From NCBI RefSeq assembly GCF_001984105.1, contig NZ_MTQM01000005.1, forward strand, positions 124,001 to 188,000: a DNA stretch of 64,000 nucleotides, read 5' to 3'. The stretch comes from Microbacterium sp. CSI-V (GTDB taxonomy: Bacteria; Actinomycetota; Actinomycetes; Actinomycetales; Microbacteriaceae). Under the pieces are notes generated by a model, which had not been told where the DNA came from, ran no database searches, and saw only the letters and a program-made list of their open reading frames with translations. Positions 10,492 to 18,532 of the stretch are shown piece after piece. Both the position numbers and the translations under genes were made by a program. How positions within the stretch are numbered: position 1 is the stretch's first letter; every line of letters begins with the position of its first letter.

Positions 10492-10550
10492 CGCTGCCGG
10501 CCGGGCCGAGCCGCCCGCAGCCCCGAGGGCGCCGATGCTGCGCATCCTCC

Positions 10551-10619
10551 CCGATAAACGCGATTCGCGACGAGAAACGCCATGTCACCCCGTTTCTCGC
10601 CGCCGATCGCGTTTATCGG
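10551..10619. terminator. Nested double palindrome downstream of galK
   Basis: CCGATAAACGCGAT (10551-10564) pairs perfectly with ATCGCGTTTATCGG (10606-10619), and CGAGAAACG (10571-10579) pairs with CGTTTCTCG (10591-10599) inside it, with an 11-nt loop. The architecture is the same as at 7043-7111 but the sequence differs. It may end galTK transcription; it is AT-richer than its surroundings. Confidence 0.55.
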
Positions 10620-10620
10620 T

Positions 10621-10702
10621 GTGACAGCACCGCGGGCGTGACGCCGCGGAGTGACAGCACCGTGGGCGGGACGCCGCGGAGTGACAGCACCGCGGGCGCT
10701 GT
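10621..10702. repeat. 30-bp tandem repeat, about 2.7 copies
   Basis: Units begin GTGACAGCACCG at 10621, 10651 and 10681. The first two are full length and differ at only two places; the third stops after about 20 bp. The array lies between the palindrome after galK and the promoter of the next gene. Direct repeats without unique spacers exclude a CRISPR array. Role unknown. Confidence 0.85.
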
Positions 10703-10734
10703 ACGGGGCGACCGTGGGCGCGTAGCGTGCGGGA

Positions 10735-11688
10735 ATGGCATCCGACGACGGCGTCCTCGACTGGCTGCACGACAGCGACCCCGCGCTGCGGTGGAAGGTC
10801 GAGCGCGATCTGCTCGACGCACCCGCCGCCGAGTGGCAGGCGACCCGCGCCCGGGTCGCGCGCGAGGGCTTCGGCGCGCAGCTACTCGCCCGGCAGGACC
10901 CGGACGGGCAGTGGGCCGGCGGCGCGCACTTCCCCGCCGACTTCGACGGCAACGACCCGCAGCCCTGGACGGCCACGTCGTGGTCGCTCATGGCGCTGCG
11001 CGAATGGGGCGTGGATGCCACGGCCCTCCGCCCCGACACCGCGGGGCTCCTCGAGCGCCACGCCCGCTGGGAGTACGAGGATCTTCCGTTCTGGGACGGC
11101 GAAGTGGATGCCTGCATCAACTCCTTCACCCTCGCGAGCGGTGCGTGGCTCGGGGCCGACGTGAGTGGCATCCGGGGCTGGTTCGTCGAGCACCGCCTGC
11201 CCGACGGCGGCTGGAACTGCGAGTGGGTGGAGGGTTCGACGCGGTCGTCGTTCCACTCGACCCTGAACTCGGTGATCGGGATCCTCGACGACGAGTGGCG
11301 CACGGGCGGCACCCCCGCCCTGCACGACGCCCGGCGCGGGGCCGAGGAGTACCTGCTCGAGCGGCGGTTGCTGTTCCGCCTCTCCACCGGCGAGAAGCAC
11401 CGGTGGGCGGACCACCTGGGGTACCCGTTCCGGTTCCGCTACAGCGCGCTCCGCGCCCTCGACCACTTCCGCGCGGCCGCCCTGCACGACGGAACCGCTC
11501 CCGATCCGCGGCTCGCCGAGGCGATCGAGCGGGTGCGCGCGACCCGCGACCCCGACGGCACGTGGCATCAGGCCTACCCGCCCGAGGGCCGCGAGTGGTT
11601 CCCGGTGGACGTCCCGGCGGGCGAGCCGTCGCGGTGGCTGACGTTCTTCGCGCTGCGCGTCCTGCGGTGGTGGGACACCCCCGCGTGA
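10735..11688 (+). CDS. Squalene-cyclase/prenyltransferase-fold protein of unknown function
   Basis: The 317-residue protein has several alpha-alpha-toroid repeat motifs of the terpenoid-cyclase/prenyltransferase superfamily: DPDGQWAGG near residue 61, PDGGWNCEW near 157 and RDPDGTWHQ near 270. It is about half the length of a squalene-hopene cyclase and I see no DXDD catalytic motif, so cyclase activity is doubtful; family members of this size are usually uncharacterised. The ATG at 10735 lies 6 nt after TAGCGT (10723-10728), suggesting a leaderless message. Its stop codon lies inside the left arm of a long palindrome. Neighbours give no functional hint. Confidence 0.75.
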   Translation: MASDDGVLDWLHDSDPALRWKVERDLLDAPAAEWQATRARVAREGFGAQLLARQDPDGQWAGGAHFPADFDGNDPQPWTATSWSLMALREWGVDATALRPDTAGLLERHARWEYEDLPFWDGEVDACINSFTLASGAWLGADVSGIRGWFVEHRLPDGGWNCEWVEGSTRSSFHSTLNSVIGILDDEWRTGGTPALHDARRGAEEYLLERRLLFRLSTGEKHRWADHLGYPFRFRYSALRALDHFRAAALHDGTAPDPRLAEAIERVRATRDPDGTWHQAYPPEGREWFPVDVPAGEPSRWLTFFALRVLRWWDTPA

Positions 11689-11744
11689 GTCGCCAGGATT
11701 TGTCGCCGTGAGCGCCCGCCAGGCGACAAATCCTGGCGACTCGC
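11685..11744. terminator. GCGTGAG-family palindrome, 23-bp arms
   Basis: The left arm 11685-11707 and right arm 11722-11744 are complementary except for one pair, around a 14-nt loop. The left arm contains the stop codon of the preceding gene. The arm reads GTGAGTCGCCAGG then ATTTGTCGCC, almost the same as the element at 52905-52964. No T-run follows. Confidence 0.7.
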
Positions 11745-11769
11745 CCGGGTGGGACGACAGGATGGGGCG

Positions 11770-13230
11770 ATGGATGCCACGGAACCCGTCGTCGCCACCA
11801 CCCGCGGCCGCGTGCGCGGGTTCACCCGCGGAGGGACGGCGGTGTTCCTCGGCATCCCGTTCGCGCAGGCACCCGTCGGACGGTTGCGGTTCGCCACCCC
11901 GGAACCCCCGGAGCCGTGGGAGGGCGAGCGCGCCTCGACGACCTACGGTGCGACCGCACAGCGCGGTGACACCGGGATCACGCTCATCCCCGAACCGAGC
12001 GTGCCCGGCGACGCCACGCTGAACGTCAACGTCTTCGCGCCGCGGGACGCGACCCCGGATGCCGCCCTCCCGGTGCTCGTCTGGATCCACGGCGGCGGAT
12101 TCGTGTCGGGGTCGCCCGCGAGCCGCTGGTACGACGGCGACGCGTTCGCGCGCGACGGCGTGGTGACGGTGGTGATCTCGTACCGGCTGGGGTTCGACGG
12201 CTTCGGCGCGATCGACGGCGTCCCGTCGAACCGCGGGCTCCGCGACCAGATCGCCGCGCTCGAGTGGGTGCGCGACGAGATCCGCGCCTTCGGGGGCGAT
12301 CCCGGCCGCGTGACGATCGCGGGCCAGTCGGCGGGCGGCGGATCCGTGCTCGCGCTGCTGGCGAGCCCCGCGGCATCCGGTCTGTTCCAGCGCGCCATGG
12401 CCCTGTCGCCCGCGCTGGGGGCCGTCGCCGCGCCCGACGCGCGCCGGTTCGCCGACCGTCTCGCGGCCCTCGCGGGCGTGCGCCCCGACCGCGACGGCTT
12501 CACCACCCTGCCCGAGGAGCGTGTGCTCGAGCTGCAGCGGCAGGCGCAGAAGCCCGAACGTCGCGCCCGGCTCGCCGGACTCACCGCGCTGCTCGACGAC
12601 GGCCTGCCGCTCGGGCCGGTGGTGGACGGGGAGCTGCTCCTGCGACCGCCGCTCGACGCCCTCGCCGACGGGGCGTCGGCCGACATCCCCCTGGTGGTGG
12701 GCGCGACCGACGACGAGTTCACGATGGTCACGGCCCGCCGGCGGAAGCCGCTGCGGCTGGTCCCGGTCGCGCTCGCCCTCGCCGTCCTGGGGCTCGGTCG
12801 CTCCCGGCGGCGGGCCTACCTCGCGCGGTCCCGACGGCGGGGTGCTGCCGCCCGGCTCGGCGGCTACGTCTCGGACCGGATCATCCGCTCCGTCGTGCTG
12901 CGCACCGCCCGCGCCCGCGGTGGCGACGCGACGTGGGTGTACCGCTTCGCGTGGCCGTCCCCGCCGATCGGGTTCGCGTGCCACTGCCTCGACGTGTCGT
13001 TCTGGTTCGACCACCTCGACGCCGACGGCGTCACCGCGATCGCCGGCGACGCGCCACCCACCGACCTCGCCGGCGAGATGCATGCCGCCGCGGTCGGTTT
13101 CATCCGGGACGGCGACCCGGGATGGCCGACCTGGGATGCCACGACCCGCCGCGGGCGCGTGTTCGGCGCCCCGGCATCCACCCCGCCCGTCGAGCCCGAC
13201 ACGTACGCCGAGGTCGCCCCGCTGGTCTGA
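11770..13230 (+). CDS. Type-B carboxylesterase (para-nitrobenzyl-esterase family)
   Basis: A 486-residue serine esterase. Motifs in order: FLGIPFAQAPVGRLRF near residue 27, oxyanion-hole HGGGFVSG near 111, the nucleophile elbow GQSAGGGS near 182, an acidic TDDEF near 315 and the probable catalytic His in FACHCLDVSFWF near 402. No signal peptide, so it is cytoplasmic and likely hydrolyses small esters. ATG at 11770 is preferred over the in-frame GTG at 11749 because family similarity begins right after it; neither has a good ribosome site. It converges on the next gene with only 24 bp between stops. Confidence 0.9.
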   Translation: MDATEPVVATTRGRVRGFTRGGTAVFLGIPFAQAPVGRLRFATPEPPEPWEGERASTTYGATAQRGDTGITLIPEPSVPGDATLNVNVFAPRDATPDAALPVLVWIHGGGFVSGSPASRWYDGDAFARDGVVTVVISYRLGFDGFGAIDGVPSNRGLRDQIAALEWVRDEIRAFGGDPGRVTIAGQSAGGGSVLALLASPAASGLFQRAMALSPALGAVAAPDARRFADRLAALAGVRPDRDGFTTLPEERVLELQRQAQKPERRARLAGLTALLDDGLPLGPVVDGELLLRPPLDALADGASADIPLVVGATDDEFTMVTARRRKPLRLVPVALALAVLGLGRSRRRAYLARSRRRGAAARLGGYVSDRIIRSVVLRTARARGGDATWVYRFAWPSPPIGFACHCLDVSFWFDHLDADGVTAIAGDAPPTDLAGEMHAAAVGFIRDGDPGWPTWDATTRRGRVFGAPASTPPVEPDTYAEVAPLV

Positions 13231-13237
13231 GCGGCCG

Positions 13238-13261
13238 CGCGTGAGGGGCGGAGCTCACGCG
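13238..13261. terminator. Short hairpin between convergent stops
   Basis: CGCGTGAG (13238-13245) pairs with CTCACGCG (13254-13261) around an 8-nt loop. It occupies the whole gap between the esterase and the oxidoreductase and includes the oxidoreductase stop codon. The GCGTGAGGGG start resembles the longer palindromes elsewhere in the window. Confidence 0.6.
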
Positions 13262-14241
13262 AGCGCGGGAACCACCTCGCGCTCGAACAGCGTGAGGCCC
13301 GAGGTGTCGTACGCGGCCTCGGGGAAGTAGTGGATGGCGTAGCCGAGGCCGTGCTCGGCGCGGGCGCGCAGGCGCTCGACGATCTGCTCGGGGGTGCCGA
13401 ACGCGTCGGAGGCGCGGTAGTCGGCCTCGATGGCATCCGCCCGCTCGTCGCCCACGTGGGGCCGGAGACGCGCCACGACAGCGGCGAGACGCTCGTCGGC
13501 CTCGGCCTCGGTGGCCGCGACGATCGTGTTGAAGTTCGTGGACCGCGTGATCTCGCCGAAATTGCGGCCCTGTGCCTCGCAGTGCCCGCGCAGCACGTCG
13601 GACTTGTGGTCGAACTCCTCGAGCGAACCGCCGAAGTTCGTGTACGAGGCGTAGGTCGCGGCGATCTTGAGCGTGACCTTCTCGCCGCCGCCGGCGATCC
13701 ACAGCGGGATGCCGCCGGGCTGCAGTGGCTGCGGCTGCACGATCGCGCCGTCGACCTCGTAGTACTTCCCGGCGAGCGTTGCCGAACCGGTGGTCCACGC
13801 CTGGTGCATGATCTCGACGCCCTCGCGGAGGCGCCCGAGACGCTCGGCGATCGGCGGGAACCCGTAGCCGTACGCGCGCCACTCGTGCTCGTACCAGCCG
13901 CCGCCGATGCCCATCTCGGCGCGACCGCCCGAGATGAGGTCGACCGTCGCCGCGACCTTCGCGAGGTAGGCCGGGTTGCGGTAGCCCATGCACGTGCACA
14001 TCTGCCCGAGGCGCACCCGGTCGGTGACGGCGGCGAAGGCGGCCATGAGCGTCCACGCCTCGTGCGTCGCCTCGGTGCTCGGCACCGGGGTGGTGTGGAA
14101 GTGGTCGTAGACCCAGATGGACGACCACGGCCCCTCGTCAGCGCTCTGGGCGAGCGAGCTCATCGCCCGCCACTGCTCGGCGGGGTCGATGCCCACCAGA
14201 TCGAAGCGCCAACCCTGCGGGACGAAGATGCCGAATTCCAT
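13255..14241 (-). CDS. Luciferase-like monooxygenase / F420-dependent oxidoreductase
   Basis: The 328-residue protein belongs to the bacterial luciferase-like superfamily (TIM barrel): it opens with MEFGIFVPQGW, has DHFHTTP near residue 50, the AEMGIGGGWYEHEWRAYG segment near 105 and IPLWIAGGGEKVTLKIAA near 170. Such actinobacterial enzymes generally use F420 or FMN; the substrate cannot be told. ATG at 14241 is preceded by AAGGTG; a GTG at 14250 is an alternative start. TAAGGT at 14249-14254 could be a -10 giving a leaderless message. The gene follows the heme-locus HtaA gene closely but is probably not part of heme uptake. Confidence 0.85.
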   Translation of the reverse strand: MEFGIFVPQGWRFDLVGIDPAEQWRAMSSLAQSADEGPWSSIWVYDHFHTTPVPSTEATHEAWTLMAAFAAVTDRVRLGQMCTCMGYRNPAYLAKVAATVDLISGGRAEMGIGGGWYEHEWRAYGYGFPPIAERLGRLREGVEIMHQAWTTGSATLAGKYYEVDGAIVQPQPLQPGGIPLWIAGGGEKVTLKIAATYASYTNFGGSLEEFDHKSDVLRGHCEAQGRNFGEITRSTNFNTIVAATEAEADERLAAVVARLRPHVGDERADAIEADYRASDAFGTPEQIVERLRARAEHGLGYAIHYFPEAAYDTSGLTLFEREVVPALA

Positions 14242-14251
14242 GGGCTTCACC

Positions 14252-15487
14252 TTAGGCCCGAGCGACCCGCGACGGGCCGGTCGAGGGCGAGCTGCTCTGC
14301 CAGGGCAGGGCCTGCATCATGCTCAGGACGGCGACGATCGCGATGCCGAGCGCCGCGGCGGAGCCGAGCAGGGGCAGCACCACCGGCGAGAGCGCGCGGC
14401 TCACCTCGGGGACCAGACCCGCGGCCTGCGGCTGGGTCGTGATCGGGGCGTTCGCGGCGAAGAACGCGCGCGCCGACTCCGCCGGGTCGATCTCGGCAGG
14501 CGCTCGGCGCAGCGCATTCACCGGCGCGGCGGCGGCGGCTGAACCGCCCCCGGTGGCGACCGGCACCGTGACCGGCGCTGCGGCCGAGTAGCTCACCGTG
14601 AGCGGCGACGCCGGCTTGGCGGCATCCCGGACTCCGCCGGTCGTGAGCCAGTACCCCTGCTGCCCCGTCTGACGGTGGAAGTCGACGAAGGACTGCGGGA
14701 ACGACCCCCAGAACGCCTGGGTGGTGGCGGTGCGGGCCGCCTGGCCCCCGCCCGTGGTCGTCACGCCGAGATACCGCGGCGTGACCATGAAGCCACCGAC
14801 GCCGGCGACGTCCGCGCCGTCGATGTCGGCCAGCACGACGGTCTGCGGCGCGATCGGGTTCCACGTCGTCGTATCGTCCATCGAGGTGCCGTATCCGCTC
14901 GCGGTGCCCACGAGCCGCCCGTCACCGGAGGCGTCGAGGGTCAGTCGCGGGTCGGACACGCTCCAGTACGTCATCCCGCCGTAGAAGACGACCGTGAACG
15001 ATCCCGACCACGAGATCTCGACGACCCCGTCGCGGCGGGTGCCCGTCCCTCCGTCGATCACGACCTGGTTGCCCGAGGCGCTCGCGGTCGACGACACCGA
15101 CACCGGGGCACCCGTCGGGTCCTGGCACTTCGTCGCCCAGGATGCCGTGGTCCAGCCGCCGTCCGCGGTCGGCTTCTCGATCCGCACGTTCGCGTCCTGC
15201 GCGCGGTACAGCCCGTCGCCCTCCGTCCACACCCGGGAGCCCCCGGCATCGCCGGCGGCGCCGGCGCTGAGGAAGTTGCATCCCCCGGCGAACGCTCCCC
15301 CGCCCGCCTCTGCGTTGAGTCCCCACCGCAGCTGAGCGTCAGTGATCTCGCCGTCGAATCCGGCGTCGCCTGCGCCCGGGACGGTCACCACGATGTCGTC
15401 CGGACCGGCGGCCGCCGCGGGTGCGGCGGCGAGTCCGAGCACGACGGCCAGCGCGAGACCCGCCCGCAGCAGCACCCCGGGCCTCAC
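14252..15487 (-). CDS. HtaA-domain heme-binding surface protein (membrane anchored)
   Basis: The 411-residue protein has a signal peptide (cleavage near ALGLAAAPAAAA), one HtaA domain at about residues 30-310 and a hydrophobic anchor near the C-terminus (LLGSAAALGIAIVAVLSM). The domain shows the same landmarks as the protein at 19776-21593: LRWGLNAEA, WSGSFTVVFYGGMT, GYGTSMDD and PQSFVDFHRQTGQQGYW. In corynebacteria HtaA domains bind heme through conserved Tyr and His and pass it to HmuT. GTG at 15487 overlaps the upstream stop (GTGA). It is the last heme gene of the hmuTUV operon and so should be iron-repressed with it. Confidence 0.88.
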   Translation of the reverse strand: MRPGVLLRAGLALAVVLGLAAAPAAAAGPDDIVVTVPGAGDAGFDGEITDAQLRWGLNAEAGGGAFAGGCNFLSAGAAGDAGGSRVWTEGDGLYRAQDANVRIEKPTADGGWTTASWATKCQDPTGAPVSVSSTASASGNQVVIDGGTGTRRDGVVEISWSGSFTVVFYGGMTYWSVSDPRLTLDASGDGRLVGTASGYGTSMDDTTTWNPIAPQTVVLADIDGADVAGVGGFMVTPRYLGVTTTGGGQAARTATTQAFWGSFPQSFVDFHRQTGQQGYWLTTGGVRDAAKPASPLTVSYSAAAPVTVPVATGGGSAAAAAPVNALRRAPAEIDPAESARAFFAANAPITTQPQAAGLVPEVSRALSPVVLPLLGSAAALGIAIVAVLSMMQALPWQSSSPSTGPSRVARA

Positions 15488-16620
15488 GAGGACACCCCCG
15501 CCGTCGCCCGCTCGACCACGGGAGTCGCGGATCGCTCGGGCACAGGAGTCACGGCCGCAGCGGTCTCCGCCTTCCGCGCCTGTCGGCGCGACCGGGCGCG
15601 CACGACCGCGGTAACGAGGCTCGTCACCACCAGCGCGGCCGCCAGCGCGACGCAGACCAGCAGCAGCACGAGCACCCAGGTGGGCGCGCTCGACCCATCG
15701 GAGACGGATGCCGCGACGCTGCCGCCGCTCACCGTGACCTCGGCCTCGGCCACCGCCCCGGAACCCGCGCCGCGCAACGTGAGCAGGTGCGTGCCGTCGC
15801 GGATCTCGCGCGGGACGGGCAGCGCCGCCGCCACCTCGCCCTGCGCGCCCGCGGTGAGCGGGCCGACGGCCGTCAGGCCGTCGTCGAGCGAGGCCACGAC
15901 CTGCTCGCCGGGGGTGAACCCCTGCCCGGTGAAGACGATCGAGGTGCCGGCGGCGACCGATGCCGACTCGACTCCCACCCGGACGGCCCCGGCGGATCCT
16001 TCGGTCGAAGCAGAGGCCGGCGTCGATGCGGCCGGCGCGGCGGCCCCCGCGAACGACACGGGGGTGAACGTCTCGTTGTTCGCGTTCTTCACGCCGTGCG
16101 CCCCGATGGTGATGATCCCGCAGGTCACCGTGCGGCAGTCGACCTCCGAGACCCGTCCGTCGCGGTCGTGGCTCTCGAACACGGCTCCCGGGATCACCAT
16201 GCTCACCGACCACGACCCGTCCGCGCCGAGGACGCCGTTCGCGGCGCTCTCGGTCTGACCGCCCGGGAACGCCAAAAAGCGCTGATACCCGTTGTTCTCG
16301 GCCGACTCCGCGTCGGGCACGTACCGGTAGTCCTCGCCGACGACGCCCCCGGCGCTCGGTCGCCACGAGCCGCCCTCGGGGTCGTCGACCCAGCCGAAGA
16401 GCACGTAGACGCCGCCGAAGCCGTTCGGGATCGCCTGGAAGCCCGACCCCGACACGGTCACGTCGGTGGCGTACTCGGCATCCGCGGATGCCGTGCCCTG
16501 GGGACCGGTGACCGTCACGGTTCCGGCGGCCCACGCCGGGGCCGCGGCGACCACCGCACCGGCGGCGGTCAGGGCGAGGACGACCGCGGCGGCGGACAGG
16601 CGGAGGGACAGACGTTTCAT
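15484..16620 (-). CDS. HtaA-associated surface protein with C-terminal membrane anchor
   Basis: This 378-residue protein has a signal peptide (to about residue 35), an N-terminal domain with VTVSGSGFQ and YVLFGWVDDPEG ending in NETFTPVSFA near residue 200, a second beta-rich domain, and a transmembrane segment (WVLVLLLVCVALAAALVV) with a basic cytoplasmic tail. The first domain matches the middle of the large HtaA protein at 19776-21593 (VTVTGSGF, YVVFGKF, FETFTPISFA) but the HtaA domain itself is absent. ATG at 16620 overlaps the hmuV stop. A role in heme capture or hand-over at the cell surface is inferred from this shared domain and the operon. Confidence 0.78.
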   Translation of the reverse strand: MKRLSLRLSAAAVVLALTAAGAVVAAAPAWAAGTVTVTGPQGTASADAEYATDVTVSGSGFQAIPNGFGGVYVLFGWVDDPEGGSWRPSAGGVVGEDYRYVPDAESAENNGYQRFLAFPGGQTESAANGVLGADGSWSVSMVIPGAVFESHDRDGRVSEVDCRTVTCGIITIGAHGVKNANNETFTPVSFAGAAAPAASTPASASTEGSAGAVRVGVESASVAAGTSIVFTGQGFTPGEQVVASLDDGLTAVGPLTAGAQGEVAAALPVPREIRDGTHLLTLRGAGSGAVAEAEVTVSGGSVAASVSDGSSAPTWVLVLLLVCVALAAALVVTSLVTAVVRARSRRQARKAETAAAVTPVPERSATPVVERATAGVSS

Positions 16621-17420
16621 GCGAGGGCTCCGGGGGTGGGGGATGTCGACGGGGCGGGGTCGGCGACGACGAGCAGCGTTCCGCGGGGTCCGTCGACGAC
16701 GGCGATCGGATGCCGATAGACCCGCGTGAGCACCTCGGGGTTGAGGACGCGGCGCGGAGGACCGACGGCCACCAGACGGCCGCCCTCGAGGAGGGCGATG
16801 CGGTCCGCGTACGCGGCGGCGAGCCCGAGGTCGTGCAGGACCACGACGGCGGCTCCCCCGGCATCCACCCGCTCTCGTGTCCTGGCGAGCACACGGTGCT
16901 GATGTCGGATGTCGAGGCTCGCGGTGGGTTCGTCGAGCAGTGCGATCGCGCACTCCTGCGCGTACGCGCGCGCGAACGCGGTACGGGCCCGTTCGCCGCC
17001 CGACAACCCCGTGACCGGGCGATCGGCGAACGCGTGCACCTCGCCGGCCGCGAGCGCCTCGGCCACCGCGACGTCATCGCGGGACGCCTCCGGATGCCGC
17101 CGCCACGGCGCGCGGCCCATCCGCACGACATCGCGGACGACGAAGGGGAACGACACCTCGTTGCTCTGCGTGAGAACCGACCGACGTCGGGCGCGCTCGG
17201 CGACGGGTCGGGAATCCAGGACCGCGCCGTCGAGCTCGACGACGCCGGCCGCGGGAACACGGTCGCCCGCGAGCACCGACAGCAGCGTCGACTTGCCCGC
17301 CCCGTTGGGTCCGACGAGCACGACCAGCTCGCCCGCGGCGAGATCGAGGTCGACCGCGTCGAGCACGCGCCGACCCGCGACGTCGACGGAGATCCCGCGG
17401 GCGCGGAGCACCACCGTCAT
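16617..17420 (-). CDS. hmuV: Heme ABC importer ATP-binding protein
   Basis: A 267-residue ABC ATPase of the iron/heme (BtuD/HmuV) type. Walker A GPNGAGKST is near residue 37, the Q-loop region follows SVLTQSNEVSFPF, the signature is LSGGERARTAFARA near 146 and Walker B is IALLDEPTASLD. It powers HmuU. The ATG at 17420 overlaps the hmuU stop (ATGA), and the next gene overlaps its own stop, so hmuT-U-V and the two surface-protein genes form one translationally coupled unit. Confidence 0.93.
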   Translation of the reverse strand: MTVVLRARGISVDVAGRRVLDAVDLDLAAGELVVLVGPNGAGKSTLLSVLAGDRVPAAGVVELDGAVLDSRPVAERARRRSVLTQSNEVSFPFVVRDVVRMGRAPWRRHPEASRDDVAVAEALAAGEVHAFADRPVTGLSGGERARTAFARAYAQECAIALLDEPTASLDIRHQHRVLARTRERVDAGGAAVVVLHDLGLAAAYADRIALLEGGRLVAVGPPRRVLNPEVLTRVYRHPIAVVDGPRGTLLVVADPAPSTSPTPGALA

Positions 17421-18532
17421 CCCCATCCTCCCGACCGACGACGCGTGCGGCGCAGGAGCCAGAAGAAGAACGGTCCGCCGATGAGGGCGGTGAGCATGCC
17501 GATCGGCAGTTCCGAGCCCGACACCGCGGTGCGCGCGGCCAGGTCGGCGGCGAGCAGCAGCACCGCACCCCCGAGCGCACTGGCGGGGAGCAGCAGCCGG
17601 TGTCCCGGCCCGAGCACCATGCGCATGAGGTGGGGCACGACGAGTCCGACGAAACCGATGATCCCACAGAAGGCCACGGCCGCGCACGTGAGCAGGGCGA
17701 TCACGACGATCGCGACGACGCGGAGCCGCTCCACCCGCACTCCCAGGTGCTCCGCCTGCCGCTCCCCGAGCGCGAGGAGGTCGAGGCTGCCGGCGAAGAA
17801 GAGGCACACGGCGATGCCGACGACGGCCAACGGCGCCACGACGGCGAGGTCGTCCCAGCGCGTGCCGTTGAGCGACCCGAGCTGCCAGAAGACGATCTGC
17901 TCCCGCTGCTGCGTCGACCCGAGGTACGTGAACAGCGCGATCGCCGCCCCGCCGACCGCGTTGACCGCGATGCCCGTGAGCACGAGGGTCACGACCTCTG
18001 TGCGTCCGTCCGACCGCGCGGAGACGTAGACGATCACGGTGGCGGCGAGCCCGCCCGCGAAGGCGAGCGCGGGGAGGGTGAGGGGCCCGAGGAAGCCGAG
18101 CCCGAAGACGATGGATGCCGATGCCCCCACCGCCGCACCCGAGGAGACGCCGATGACACCCGGCTCGGCGAGCGGATTGCGGAACACCCCCTGCATGACG
18201 ACCCCGGCCGTGGCGAGCGTCGCCCCGACGAGGACCGCCATCAGGATCCGGGGCAGACGGATGAGCCATAGCGTCGCCTCGCCGTTGACGTGCTCCATGG
18301 CAGCGCCCGGCGCGACGGACAGGAAGCCCACGCCCAGGGCGCGCACCGCGTCGTTCCACGCCCGCGCGAACGCCCCCAGCACCTGATCGGGCGGGATCGA
18401 CAGCTGCCCACTGCCGGCCGACACGACCGCGAGCACCACGAGCGCGACGGCGAGCGACGAGAACACGGCCGGGACGCGGATCGAGACCCGGGACCGCGGC
18501 GCCGCGACCGGCGCGGCCGCGACGGCCGTCAT
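17417..18532 (-). CDS. hmuU: Heme ABC importer permease (FecCD family)
   Basis: The 371-residue FecCD-type permease has about ten hydrophobic segments and the family strings RLPRILMAVLVGATLATAG, QGVFRNPLAEPGVIGVSSGA near residue 110 and GIIGFVGLVVPHLMR near 290. The ATG at 18532 overlaps the stop of hmuT (ATGA). It transports heme delivered by HmuT across the membrane with HmuV. A basic, alanine-rich N-terminus of about 20 residues precedes the first helix. Confidence 0.93.
   Translation of the reverse strand: MTAVAAAPVAAPRSRVSIRVPAVFSSLAVALVVLAVVSAGSGQLSIPPDQVLGAFARAWNDAVRALGVGFLSVAPGAAMEHVNGEATLWLIRLPRILMAVLVGATLATAGVVMQGVFRNPLAEPGVIGVSSGAAVGASASIVFGLGFLGPLTLPALAFAGGLAATVIVYVSARSDGRTEVVTLVLTGIAVNAVGGAAIALFTYLGSTQQREQIVFWQLGSLNGTRWDDLAVVAPLAVVGIAVCLFFAGSLDLLALGERQAEHLGVRVERLRVVAIVVIALLTCAAVAFCGIIGFVGLVVPHLMRMVLGPGHRLLLPASALGGAVLLLAADLAARTAVSGSELPIGMLTALIGGPFFFWLLRRTRRRSGGWG

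Noticed and set aside
10621..10702. Possible CRISPR array
   Set aside because: The repeats are directly adjacent without unique spacers, only about 2.7 copies, and no cas genes are present.
14252..17260. 1002-codon open frame on the minus strand
   Set aside because: Only the part from 15487 down is a protein (HtaA). Upstream it is an out-of-frame reading of the surface-protein and hmuV genes.
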